Both the position numbers and the translations under genes were made by a program. A stretch of 64,000 nucleotides of DNA from Flectobacillus rivi (GTDB lineage Bacteria > Bacteroidota > Bacteroidia > Cytophagales > Spirosomataceae): contig NZ_JASHIE010000013.1 of NCBI RefSeq assembly GCF_030056655.1, positions 163,804 to 227,803 on the forward strand. The letters run 5' to 3'. The notes below the pieces were generated by a model. That model saw nothing but the letters and a program-made list of their open reading frames with translations, ran no database searches and was not told where the DNA came from. Positions within the stretch are counted from its first letter, which is position 1, and each line of letters begins with the position of its first letter. Positions 48,687 through 58,500 of this stretch are shown piece by piece.

Positions 48687-50234
48687 TTATTTAGTTTTAA
48701 TAAAAATGGCAAGACCAAAAATACTTACCACCAGTACTCCAAAGGCTGCTAAAGTCATAACGCCATCTCTGATATCTTTTCCGAGGCTTTCTAAACCATT
48801 GTATTTGTGTAAGAAAGCAAATGAAAATCCTTCACGGCGGTCAGCATCGGTCACTTTGGCCGCCAATCGATTGGTGGCTGGCTCAATGTAAAAGGTCGTA
48901 TTTTCGGAAGTATTATAGGCTAATTTTATAACAGGCAGCCTTTTATTAACAAAGCCGTATTCTCCTGCAAATTTATTAATGATTTTAGCTTCCTTTAAAT
49001 CCGCATCGCTCAATGACATAGACGATTTGTTATCCATCATTTCACAGCATTCTTCACCACCTTTTGCCTCACGATTTGAGAATTGATTAGCAAGATATTC
49101 GGCATAGACTTTAAAACCATCTTTCAATGGTTTATGCTCCTTGACAGTGAGATATTCAAAGCTCGTTTCTTTGGTCTCCCAGTTCTTTTTGATGAGTTGC
49201 CAATAAATCTGTTCATTCATTTTTACCAAAGAGATATTACTGACGCCTTTTAAGTTCACTAATGAATCTTGGGCTATCGCTTTTGTCTGCATGATTGGTT
49301 CGCTTACGTATTTCAGTCTTTCATCGGGTGTAAATTTCCTTGTTGCATGATAGATTCCTGAAAAGGCGAAAGTAAAAGTGACAAAACTAGTCCAGAGTCC
49401 AATAGAACGGTGGTATTTTCTAAATATACTTACCTGATTTTCCTTTTTTGCTGGCTTAAATTTACCCCACATAAAGCCATAAATTACCAAACCACCTACA
49501 GCTGATGCAATAATAATTGTTAAAAAAATCATCATCACAATGATTCGAATGGTATTGTTACTAATAGCATTCAGAAAATCCCAGTTGTGGAAAATATCAA
49601 AGATTTTGATAAAAACTTTTCTTTTAGCATCGTTAAAAACGATAAAGCGACTTTGTTCTGTTTCTACATAAAGATCCATTTTGTCTGGTCTATCAAAGGA
49701 TACTTTGTAGGCTGGTAAAATTCGGTTTACGTAAGGGTATTCTTCGGTAAACTCCGTTAGTTTTTCAATACTTTTTATTTTGCTTGTGGAGTCTGCCAAC
49801 ATAAAACGTGCAATCTGTTCTGCAAATAATATATCGCCATTTAGTAATGGTTTTCCGTCTATTGTATTGAAATATAGCGAGTTATCTTTGGTGTCCTTTA
49901 CTTGATAATAACTTTTCTGATTAAACTTGACGAAACGAATATTTTTGAAAGAAGTAATTTGGTTTTGTGTGAGAGCTTGTCCAGCGGTTAGTTTTACCTC
50001 GTCTTGTTTAGTAGTTTCAGCTTTGTAAAATTCATTAGCAATTTTGGTTTTGAACCAATGAGACATAAACGGATGCATTACGCCTGAAGCTGTCCAAAAT
50101 ATAGTTGGAACCAGCGCTATGATTCCAATAATACGATGCCAACGGTACATATTGCGTTGAATCCATTTTTTGAACCCAGTCTTTTGACTTTTTGAGTTTT
50201 TATCCTCAAAATCTGAAGTTATTGATTGTGACAT
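48687..50234 (-). CDS. PepSY domain inner-membrane protein
   Basis: This membrane protein has 515 residues. After a soluble N-terminus comes NMYRWHRIIGIIALVPTIFWTASGVMHPF (helix 1 with His), a large periplasmic PepSY-like domain (about 70-215), two helices (IRIIVMMIFLTIIIASAVGGLVIYGFMW and RKYHRSIGLWTSFVTFTFAFSGIYHATRKF), a second PepSY-like domain with a CCEMMD motif near 400, and a C-terminal helix preceded by FLHKYNGLESLGKDIRDGVMTL. The RWHR, KYHR and LHK His residues resemble haem ligands in ferric-reductase-like PepSY proteins. It starts 64 bp after the TonB receptor and continues to the second PepSY gene, so a receptor-reductase operon is inferred. Confidence 0.8.
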   Translation of the reverse strand: MSQSITSDFEDKNSKSQKTGFKKWIQRNMYRWHRIIGIIALVPTIFWTASGVMHPFMSHWFKTKIANEFYKAETTKQDEVKLTAGQALTQNQITSFKNIRFVKFNQKSYYQVKDTKDNSLYFNTIDGKPLLNGDILFAEQIARFMLADSTSKIKSIEKLTEFTEEYPYVNRILPAYKVSFDRPDKMDLYVETEQSRFIVFNDAKRKVFIKIFDIFHNWDFLNAISNNTIRIIVMMIFLTIIIASAVGGLVIYGFMWGKFKPAKKENQVSIFRKYHRSIGLWTSFVTFTFAFSGIYHATRKFTPDERLKYVSEPIMQTKAIAQDSLVNLKGVSNISLVKMNEQIYWQLIKKNWETKETSFEYLTVKEHKPLKDGFKVYAEYLANQFSNREAKGGEECCEMMDNKSSMSLSDADLKEAKIINKFAGEYGFVNKRLPVIKLAYNTSENTTFYIEPATNRLAAKVTDADRREGFSFAFLHKYNGLESLGKDIRDGVMTLAAFGVLVVSIFGLAIFIKTK

Positions 50235-50298
50235 TTTTTCTTAGATTGAGAAAATGTTTGGTTACAAGTTTATCCGCTGTAACCAAACACTTTATGAA

Positions 50299-52647
50299 TT
50301 ATTTTCCGATAAAACTGTATTGAATTCCCATCACAAAAGTGCGTGGTGCAGCAGGAGTGAAGGTGGTACGGTCGGTAGAAGCGTTACCTCTTGTAGCATT
50401 GGTGGCATAAAGTGCATCAGTGGCATTCATGATGTTGGTGAATACCTCGAAGCCTTTCCAACGATAACCAACACGGAAGTTGACTAAATCATATCCACCG
50501 TAAGTCACAGTATTGATTTGGTTTTGATACCATTGTCCAACATGTTGCCATTCTAAAGCTGTTCTTAAGCCCTTAAACCACGTAGGATAGTAACTAACCT
50601 CGGTATTCCACATCCAACGGGGTGCCGAAGGCATATCCATTCCGTTTACATCTTTGATCGCATCTGTAGCTTTTTGGCTCAACGTAAATTCGATAAAGCG
50701 GTGCACCGAGTAAGTCCCACCACCTCTAATCGACAATTCTTTGTTAGGGCGATAGGTGATACCCAATTCTATGCCTTTATGTTCTGTTTTGCCTGCTGCC
50801 TGATAGTCTGTTGAATTATCAGGTTGACGAATACTCAACAATTCGTTACGACCGTCCATTTGGTAAATCGATGCGTCGACATATACTTTGTTTTTGAACA
50901 ACGAAGCCCAACCACCGACTTCAGTGTTGGTGAATGTTGCAGGAATAAGGTTGTAGTAAAACAAATCGCCATTTGCAGCAGGAGTTGGTCTTTTGCGGAA
51001 AATGGCCGTCAAGCCAGAAGGAGCAAAGCCTTGCGAGTAGTTGAAATAAACACCTTTGCTGTTGCCAAGGTCGTAGGTCAAGCCTAACTTAGGCGTTACA
51101 TTGGTATAGGTTTTGCCACCTCCGATACCCAATCCAGTAGTTTTATCAACATCCAAATTGTTCACATAGTCAAAAGACATATTGTCATAACGCAAACCTG
51201 CCGATACATGTAGTTTTTGGATTGGCTCAAAATCGTATTGTAGATAAGCTGCTGTATTATAGATTTTTGCGTTATAATCAGCAATTTTGATATCGGGACG
51301 TTCTTTAGTAATTGTATATTTTTCAACTGATTTTCCATCGGTTCTCAATTTGGCCGCCAAGTCGATTTGATATGACCAGTAATCATTAGGAGAGTAGTCG
51401 ATGCTCGCTCCTACGATTAGTTTTGAATTAAGAAAATCAAATTTCTGAGTATGTTGAGTAATCAAGCCTAAGCTTCTAAAATTGCTAGAGTTGATTTCGC
51501 CTCTTGCGGTAGTAGCTCCTGAAGTCCAGCGAATACCATAGCTTGGATTTTGACCGTGTTCATTATCTCTTCCAAAAACGGTTATGTATGTTTGAGAACC
51601 TTTTGCCCAATCTTTTTCAAAAGTCAATCTAGTGCGTAGTGAGTACGCTTTACGATAGGTAAAATCTGTCGTACTAACATATTGTCGATTATAGAATGCT
51701 ACACTATCGACACTACCGCTCGTTTGCGAATTATATTTTGCATAAGAAAGGGTATAAATCAAGCGTGAAGTAGGATTGATTTGGTATTCTAAACGAGCGT
51801 ATTGTGCATTTTTGGTATAATCAGAGCTTGCCATCCAAGAGTTAGTTTGGTCTGATACCAATCCTCCTATGTACACACCCAACTTGCCAATTGTTGCGCC
51901 AGCACCGTATTGCACACGTCGGAATCCCCATTGGTCAAACTGAACGCCAGCACGTGCGGTTGGTACTGCTGTAGGTCTTTGAGAGATAAAATTTACAGCT
52001 CCACCAACAGCCTCTGGTCCGTAAATAGAAGATACAGGGCCTTTTACGACTTCGATTGAACTTACTGTAAACTGGTTCATTTCCAACAGTGAGTTATGAT
52101 TAAAGACACCCATTGGACGAATCGGAACACCATCCTCCATATACAAATAATAGGCGTTGGTGGTCATAGGTTGGCGTATCGACATAGAGTGTTGTTCGTT
52201 GCCTAGGTTTACCATTAAAACCCCAGGAGTTTTGTTCACCACTTCATAAATCGCCGTAGGTTTTGCTTCCTCTATTTGCTTTGGGGTTAATTTGCTAATG
52301 GCAATAGGGGCTTCGGTTCGTAAACTTGCCTCACGGTTTGCAGTAACTATAACTTGTTGTAAATCATGGATTTCTTGTTCTAGCGAAATTGATATAGTCT
52401 TTTGATTAGCCGTGGAAATCGTTGTTTTTTTATAACCAACAAAAGATACAGTTACACTAGCTGGACTACTTTTTAAACTAAACTGACCTTGTTGATTAGT
52501 AACTGTGCCAGCACCATTTGCTTCGATATTAGCACCGATTAAAGGTTCATGAGTAACGCTGTCAAAAACTTTCCCTGTGATTTGGGCATTAGTGATGAAT
52601 GCGATTGCGCTGAATAGCATAACCGACAGGATACGTAAAAAATACAT
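50299..52647 (-). CDS. TonB-dependent receptor with carboxypeptidase-like domain
   Basis: This is an outer-membrane receptor of 782 residues (signal ends FITNAQ, residue 22). The N-terminal regulatory domain is TGKVFDSVTHEPLIGANIEANG, the TonB region is LQQVIVTANREASLRTEAP, and the plug has IYEVVNKTPGVLMVNLGNEQ and VSSIEVVKGPVSSIYGPEAVGGAVNFISQRPT. It continues to a barrel ending RTFVMGIQYSFIGK. Two PepSY membrane genes follow and a Cys-rich small exported protein precedes it by 275 bp. The set suggests uptake of a metal chelate (iron, or possibly copper) with reductive release. The ligand is not readable. Confidence 0.85.
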   Translation of the reverse strand: MYFLRILSVMLFSAIAFITNAQITGKVFDSVTHEPLIGANIEANGAGTVTNQQGQFSLKSSPASVTVSFVGYKKTTISTANQKTISISLEQEIHDLQQVIVTANREASLRTEAPIAISKLTPKQIEEAKPTAIYEVVNKTPGVLMVNLGNEQHSMSIRQPMTTNAYYLYMEDGVPIRPMGVFNHNSLLEMNQFTVSSIEVVKGPVSSIYGPEAVGGAVNFISQRPTAVPTARAGVQFDQWGFRRVQYGAGATIGKLGVYIGGLVSDQTNSWMASSDYTKNAQYARLEYQINPTSRLIYTLSYAKYNSQTSGSVDSVAFYNRQYVSTTDFTYRKAYSLRTRLTFEKDWAKGSQTYITVFGRDNEHGQNPSYGIRWTSGATTARGEINSSNFRSLGLITQHTQKFDFLNSKLIVGASIDYSPNDYWSYQIDLAAKLRTDGKSVEKYTITKERPDIKIADYNAKIYNTAAYLQYDFEPIQKLHVSAGLRYDNMSFDYVNNLDVDKTTGLGIGGGKTYTNVTPKLGLTYDLGNSKGVYFNYSQGFAPSGLTAIFRKRPTPAANGDLFYYNLIPATFTNTEVGGWASLFKNKVYVDASIYQMDGRNELLSIRQPDNSTDYQAAGKTEHKGIELGITYRPNKELSIRGGGTYSVHRFIEFTLSQKATDAIKDVNGMDMPSAPRWMWNTEVSYYPTWFKGLRTALEWQHVGQWYQNQINTVTYGGYDLVNFRVGYRWKGFEVFTNIMNATDALYATNATRGNASTDRTTFTPAAPRTFVMGIQYSFIGK

Positions 52648-52922
52648 AATAATGTTTTAACTTTAAAATTGGAAAAAAGTACTAAAGGCATACTCGTGCC
52701 TATTTGCTGGTTTTTCAGCAAATGCAACGAAATGTCTTAGTATGAAAATGGAAAGTTGAATCAGGTAGGATTTTATCTTACCTGATTTTTATTTGGAAAG
52801 ATCAATAGTCGACTGATATGTTTTTTGAAAACAAAAACATATATTTTGGACTAACCCAAGAGGTTAACCACAACATAGACAATTGCCATGCAGTACTACC
52901 AAAAATCCAATAAAATGAGGAA
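52648..52922 (-). promoter_or_regulatory. Structured leader upstream of the TonB receptor
   Basis: Three hairpins lie in this gap: AATCAGGTA/TACCTGATT (52759-52787, 11-nt loop), TTTGCTG/CAGCAAA (52703-52722, 6-nt loop) and GGCA/TGCC around 52688. No cobalamin-riboswitch box is seen. The first may attenuate transcription from the small gene upstream into the receptor. Confidence 0.4.
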
Positions 52923-53321
52923 TTAAGCCACAGTCGGTGGTTTGAGGAGAAAATTGAAATAGATAGAAGTGTAATTATTGCTGTAGATAGGAAAAGAGTG
53001 TTTCTTTTTTATCTCAATAATGTCATTTGTGAGTACTAAATTATGATTAATTGTAGGTACAATACATGGAATTTCAAGGAGAATTCTGGCAAAAGCCATT
53101 CCTTTTTCTGAAGTCTCTTTTTGGTCAGCAGCTGCCACACGTTTAGCCAAATAACATTTACCATCACAGTGCAAGTCGGGTCTAAAACGATTCTCACAAA
53201 GATTTTTGATAATGTAGTCTTTACGAAGATTGTAATCAACATACACCAATGGTACTGCCATCATCCTGATAAACAGGAGAATAGCAAGAAGCAAAGCCGC
53301 TATGTTGTATTGTTTCTTCAA
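52923..53321 (-). CDS. Small exported protein with HCDGKC motif
   Basis: This protein has 132 residues and starts at a TTG (53321) that opens a hydrophobic N-terminus (MKKQYNIAALLLAILLFIRM). The core LCENRFRPDLHCDGKCYLAKRV (about 41-62, three Cys and one His) looks like a metal- or disulfide-forming site; similar short exported proteins with a HCxGKCYL-like motif occur near TonB receptors in Bacteroidota, as I recall, without assigned function. The rest is weakly conserved-looking, with a Lys/Ile-rich stretch and an aromatic tail. It has its own promoter at 53345-53376 and precedes the TonB receptor/PepSY genes on the same strand. Confidence 0.72.
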   Translation of the reverse strand: MKKQYNIAALLLAILLFIRMMAVPLVYVDYNLRKDYIIKNLCENRFRPDLHCDGKCYLAKRVAAADQKETSEKGMAFARILLEIPCIVPTINHNLVLTNDIIEIKKKHSFPIYSNNYTSIYFNFLLKPPTVA

Positions 53322-53344
53322 AATTTTGGTCTAAATTTTCTGGA

Positions 53345-53376
53345 CAAAGATAATCCAGCTTTTTTAATCTAGCAAA
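53345..53376 (-). promoter_or_regulatory. Promoter of the HCDGKC gene
   Basis: Read leftward: TTTG (53373-53376), a 20-nt spacer and TATCTTTG (53345-53352), an exact Bacteroidota promoter match 24 bp before the TTG start codon. It supports that start choice. Confidence 0.75.
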
Positions 53377-53480
53377 TAGATATACTGATATATCTGGGAA
53401 GAAACCCTGATTCTTATTAGTTATGTTCAATATTTTTATTCGAATTTTGTACTTTATTAATATTTATAAATGCTCAAATT

Positions 53481-53954
53481 ATGCTTTATTCCTTTCTTTT
53501 GGCTTTTCATTCGTTTTGGAGATGGGTGGTGCTAGTAACTTTAATAGCTAGTGTTTTTCGTACTTATATTGGAAAAAAAGACAAACTAGTTTTTTCGAGA
53601 AAAGATGATCAACTTCGGCTATTAACAGTAATCTCAGCACATATTCAACTCACGATCGGCGTAGTTTTGTATGCCGTAAGCCCGATTGTAAGTTATTTCT
53701 GGAATAATTTTGGAAAGGCAGTGCATGAGCGACAAATTCGCTTTTTTGGAATAGAACACATTACAGTCATGATTTCGGCTGTAATTATACTAACAATTGG
53801 TTCGTCAAAAGTCAAGAAGCAAGACGGAGATTATAGAAAACATAGTACTATGTTCTTTTGGTTTGGTATCGCACTTTTATTGATTCTAAGTTCGATACCT
53901 TGGTCATTTTCACCGCTGACGAGCCGACCAAATTTTCGAGATTTTTCGTGGTAG
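53481..53954 (+). CDS. Four-helix membrane protein, cytochrome-b-like
   Basis: This inner-membrane protein has 157 residues and four hydrophobic helices: LYSFLLAFHSFWRWVVLVTLIAS, LLTVISAHIQLTIGVVLYAVSP, GIEHITVMISAVIILTIGSS and FFWFGIALLLILSSIPW. Conserved-looking His residues (HSFWRW, HIQL, IEHITVM, RKHST) are spaced like haem b ligands, one per helix. Relatives in Bacteroidota are sometimes mislabelled as ribosomal protein L27, which this is not. It is divergent from the HCDGKC gene and ends before a strong terminator. A redox role is inferred from the His pattern and the iron-related neighbours only. Confidence 0.7.
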   Translation: MLYSFLLAFHSFWRWVVLVTLIASVFRTYIGKKDKLVFSRKDDQLRLLTVISAHIQLTIGVVLYAVSPIVSYFWNNFGKAVHERQIRFFGIEHITVMISAVIILTIGSSKVKKQDGDYRKHSTMFFWFGIALLLILSSIPWSFSPLTSRPNFRDFSW

Positions 53955-53996
53955 GAGATAGAATCGATAAGGCAAAACTAGCATCAGTATTATTTG

Positions 53997-54045
53997 AATA
54001 CTAAAAATTGCGAGATTATCCGATAATCTCGCAATTTTTAGTATT
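53997..54045 (+). terminator. Strong intrinsic terminator
   Basis: A long perfect palindrome (AATACTAAAAATTGCGAG and its complement, centre GATTATC-C-GATAATC) ends in TTTTTGTT, about 45 bp after the membrane-protein stop. It isolates the Fic gene. Confidence 0.88.
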
Positions 54046-54112
54046 TTTGTTTATAGAAAAAAAGAAAAGCTGCGTAGCAACATTACATTCGTATTTTTTC
54101 TATTCTTGAAAA

Positions 54113-55411
54113 ATGATTGAATCGCCTCCTACATATCGAACCAATCCTGAAACCATTGCTTTGATGGAAGCATATTGGCAGGATGGGACTTTACGAAAAA
54201 TTCAAGACGATTATCTGTATTGGGATAAAATTAAATATCGTGACAGATATCATAGTCCTCAGGCATTATGGGCAGCGGTAAAATTGCATAGAAACCTCAG
54301 AAGTACGACAGTCCAATTTGGAAAGTATCGTTTTAAGTATGTGATTACAGATTACATGCAAAGAACGCTACATCAATTTGATATGCATTTGGGAGGCAAT
54401 TTGGGGAGTAATATCGGTATTGCAGAGACTGACAAAACCAAATTTGTGATTAGTTCAATCATGGAGGAAGCTATATCGAGTAGCCAAATGGAAGGTGCAA
54501 GTACAACGCGCAAGCGTGCTAAAGAGATGATTCAACAAGAAAGGCGCCCTCAGAATAAATCAGAGCAAATGATTATGAACAATTTCATTACAATGAAACA
54601 TATTGTTCAGGCAAAAAATGAGGAACTTACGCCAGCCAAAATGCTTGCTATTCATCAGCTTGTGGCAAATAAAACGCTCGAAGATAGACTAGAAGAGGGG
54701 CAATTTCGTGAAAATGACGAAATTCATGTGGTAAATCATTTTGCCAGTGAAGTTGTGCATACGCCCCCGCCTCACGCCGAATTAGAAGTACTAATACAAG
54801 CTTTGTGCGATTTTTTTAATAACGATGGTGAAGATTTTATTCATCCAATTATTAAAGGTTGTATTATTCATTTTATGGTGGGTTGGATACACCCTTTTAG
54901 CGACGGCAATGGTCGAACGGCTCGTGCTTTGTTTTATTGGTATATGCTTAAAAAGGGTTATTGGCTAACGGAATACCTCTCTATTTCTAGAATTATTAAA
55001 GATTCAAAAGCGCAGTATGAAAAAGCCTATTTATATACTGAAATAGACGAAAATGATTTGAGCTATTTTATCACCTATCATTTCAAAACAATGGAAAAAG
55101 CCTATGCTGCTTTGAAAGAATATATAAACAGAAAACAAAAAGAGGTTTTCCAAGCAGCTAAGTTTATGAAAATACCTTCGGTAAACGACCGTATGGCACA
55201 AATTCTAAAATTGGTTTATGATGATGCCGACCGAATTATGACAATCAAAGAGATTGAAAGTAGATTCAGTGTTTCTGATTTTACTGCTCGTACAGATTTA
55301 AAAGCTTTAGTCGATTTGGGCTTTTTGGAGGTCATACAAGTCAATAAAAAGAAACAGCATTTTGTTCGTGCCGAAAGTTTTAAACAAATGCTTGGTCGCT
55401 ACAGGATTTAA
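54113..55411 (+). CDS. Fic-domain protein (class II, self-inhibited)
   Basis: This protein has 432 residues and no signal. An N-terminal helical part carries an inhibitory-helix motif SSQMEG ([S/T]xxxE[G/N]) near residue 124, of class II architecture. The Fic core has the complete active site HPFSDGNGRTAR (about 263-274), so AMP transfer or a related nucleotide-transfer reaction is expected once the inhibitory Glu is displaced. The C-terminal 80 residues form a winged-helix (TIKEIESRFSVSDFTARTDLKALVDLGFLEV), suggesting DNA binding and possible autoregulation. It stands alone, with no adjacent antitoxin gene; terminator upstream and a MITE-like repeat directly after its stop. Confidence 0.9.
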   Translation: MIESPPTYRTNPETIALMEAYWQDGTLRKIQDDYLYWDKIKYRDRYHSPQALWAAVKLHRNLRSTTVQFGKYRFKYVITDYMQRTLHQFDMHLGGNLGSNIGIAETDKTKFVISSIMEEAISSSQMEGASTTRKRAKEMIQQERRPQNKSEQMIMNNFITMKHIVQAKNEELTPAKMLAIHQLVANKTLEDRLEEGQFRENDEIHVVNHFASEVVHTPPPHAELEVLIQALCDFFNNDGEDFIHPIIKGCIIHFMVGWIHPFSDGNGRTARALFYWYMLKKGYWLTEYLSISRIIKDSKAQYEKAYLYTEIDENDLSYFITYHFKTMEKAYAALKEYINRKQKEVFQAAKFMKIPSVNDRMAQILKLVYDDADRIMTIKEIESRFSVSDFTARTDLKALVDLGFLEVIQVNKKKQHFVRAESFKQMLGRYRI

Positions 55412-55538
55412 GTTGTCAGGCATTAGGCAATTAGTTTTGAAATATTCTTTAATAATCAAAGATATGCTTCTGCCGAATGCCTATAGAAATAAAGGTGTTT
55501 TTATGAAATTAAAAGACCTTTTGCCTAATGCCTACAAC
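55412..55538. mobile_element. MITE-like repeat after the Fic gene
   Basis: Terminal inverted repeats GTTGTCAGGCATTAGGCAA (55412-55430) and TTGCCTAATGCCTACAAC (55521-55538) match at 18 positions with one extra base. The interior shares TTTAATAAtCAAAGAtATGCTT with the element at 40525-40630. Any short frame inside it is without support. It ends 8 bp before the GH2 stop codon. Confidence 0.65.
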
Positions 55539-55545
55539 AATTACC

Positions 55546-58500
55546 CTAAAAAACTAACTTCCTTTTGACATTCGTGATACTTTCTTTACCCAAAGCCATT
55601 GGTTTCAAATAGAAAGAGTAGGTATAATCCTTTGCAGGAATCTGATGCTGTTCCAGCGGAGCAGCGACGTCACTCCACGAATCGTTGCCTCCTACACCCA
55701 TTTGCACAAGGTCGATGTTGAGCGTAATATAGCCTGCATCCTGCAATTTGTAGGTATGTTTAGCTGCTTGAATATTGGCTTCAGTGAACGGCCAAGCACT
55801 CATACTCAACAGGCTATCGGCAGCGACCAACAGACCTGTTTGTTGCTTATTTCCCAAAAACATCCATCTTACATCGGTACGATTGCCATTTTCTTGTGGC
55901 ACTACATAATTTTCCATGAACTCCTGAATAGGTTGAGAATAGATACCCACATCCATTCCTTGACGCTTATCAGTATAGTTTTCCATAGGACCACGACCAA
56001 ACCAAGTAATTTGCTCAAACTCACGACGAACCCCCATCTGCATACCAACTTTTGGTAGATTTGGTAATTTGTAACGAGGAGTGAAGTGATATGTTACTTT
56101 TATAACACCTTGTGCGTTAATGAGATATTGAATGTTGACACTCGCACTATCTCCCACAAGACTGTAGTTTGTTGTGACCAAAACGCCTTTATCCGACTTT
56201 TCAGTTTTTAGGTCTTTTACCTTCAATTGGACGTTATACCATTCTTTCATTTTACGCTGAGGTTTCCAACCACGACGGTCATTGTCAGTCAATGGACGAG
56301 AAAAATGGGGGAGGAGTGGGGCGAAAATTTGCTCTTTCCCATTGAGCAAATAGGAATTTAAGGCACCAGATTCTTTTGAGAAACTGATTTTATAGCTCTT
56401 ATCTGAAACAATTATTTGTTGGGAATTCTCTTCTATTTTGAGATTGGCTTTTGAGTTGCTCGAAGCAATATTTTTTGTAGTAGCTTTGATTTCTAGTTGA
56501 TTACTAGCTACTACAAAACCCTTAGTAGCCCAAGGCAAGGTTTCTGGCAACAAGAATGAAATCTGAATATGATATTCTGCCTCAGGTTTTAAGGATGGCA
56601 AATACGGAGCGATATTCATTTGAGAAGAACTACCTGCTTCTAGATTTAACTTTGGCAATGCCACTGTTTTTACTAAATAACCATCTTCAAAAACTTGTAG
56701 CTGCATATCATAATAGGACGCATTTCGACTGGCGTGTCGATTAAGAATATGAATTTGCTTTTCCTTCAAATTACGCCAAGTTACTTCTATTCCCTGAAAA
56801 ACTCTTTTTGCCTCAAACATGGCAGATTTGGGGCTTCCATCGGCATTTACTACACCTTTTATCGTAAAATTATCGAAATATTTTTCTCCAAAATCTCCAC
56901 CATAAGCATAATACGGTTTACCTAAAGAATCAGTTTTTACTAGTCCTTGGTCTTTAAATTCCCAAATACAGCCACCAATCACACGAGGGGTTTTACGGAA
57001 TACATCCCAAAATTCCTGTAAATTACCAGCACTATTTCCCATCGCATGTGCATACTCACAAAAGAAAATTGGTCGTGTATCGCCGTTAGGTTGATTTGCC
57101 AAAAGTTCTGGTGTGTAGATGCCTGGGTACATTCGACTGACCATATCTACATAATACTGGTCGAGAGGGTTTTGAGTTCGATGCGAATGATCGTTGGGTT
57201 TGAGGTAACGTGGGTCTTTCGGATCCATATACCCATCCAATTTGGGACTTCCCATAGATGGCTCATAGTGCACAGGGCGAGTAATATCAAAATCATGCAA
57301 CCAAGCAGCCATCGCTGCATGATTGGGACCACGACCTGCTTCGTTTCCTAAACTCCAGAAAATAATAGAAGGGTGGTTTTTGTCGCGCATTGCCATGCGA
57401 TTACCTCTCTCTAGATACGCACCAGTCCAAGCAGGGTCATTGCTGAGTTTACCACCCAACCCATGTGTTTCTAGATTGGCTTCGTCAATCACAAAAATGC
57501 CATATTCGTCACAAAGTTCATACAGATACGGGTCGCTAGGGTAGTGACTAGCACGAATACAATTGAAATTAAATTTCTTAATAGTCTGAACATCAGCTAG
57601 TATGTCTTCTCTTGATAGGGCTTTCCCTTTCGTAGGATGGTGGTCTGGTCGGTTTACACCATATAAATAGGTTTCACGACCATTGATTAATAATTTGCTA
57701 TTTTTAGGAGAAAAATCAATTGAGCGAAACCCTACTTTACAGCTTTTTGCCTCCAAAGTCGCACCTGTACTATCCTCCAGTGACATCACTAAAGTATAAA
57801 GATAGGGATCTTCGTCACTCCAAAGATGAGGTTGGTTTACTTTACTTTCCAAAATCCCAAATTTGGCATTGTCCAAACGTGGATATACTTCATTGACAAT
57901 ACTTTCGACAGTACAAGAAAGCGGATCTGTCCAGACTGGTGCATTCTTTTTATCATAAAGTTGTGCTTTGATAAGCGTCTTTTTCGAAATAGGTTTTCCT
58001 GTAAAATTATCAATACGAGGACGAAGACTAAAAAGAGCTTCTTTGGAGTCTTTCCCTAATTTGGTTTGATAAAAGAAATCGGCAATACGAAGGCATGGTT
58101 CGGCGTGTAAAAAAACTTCACGATGAATGCCACTCATACGCCATTGGTCTTGATCTTCCAAAAAAGAGCCATCGCCCCAGCGTATTACCCAAACGGAAAG
58201 AATATTTTCCCCTTCTTTCAAGTAGGGAGTAATGTTGAACTCCGAAGAGAGAAATGAATCTTCGGCATATCCTACAAACTTGCCATTGAGCCAAACCTTA
58301 TAAGCCGAACTTACTCCTCCAAAATGTAGATTGATCGTTTGTCCCTTCCAAGAAGCAGGAACAGTAAAACTTCGCTGGTAACAGCCTACACCATTATAGT
58401 CTTTGGGTACAAAAGGTGGGTTGACAGGACGAAATGGATATACGGCACTTTTATAAATAGGTTTGTCATAACCCTGCATTTCCCAAGAAGAAGGTACTGG

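Noticed and set aside
52648..52922. Cobalamin riboswitch upstream of the TonB receptor
   Set aside because: Hairpins exist, but no B12-box-like conserved sequence can be found.
53481..53954. Ribosomal protein L27 label for the four-helix membrane protein
   Set aside because: The sequence is almost entirely membrane helices with His residues and has none of the L27 features; the label is a known database error for such proteins.
53997..54045. Recombination (att) site
   Set aside because: The perfect palindrome is followed by a T-run after a gene end, and no integrase is near; a terminator is sufficient.
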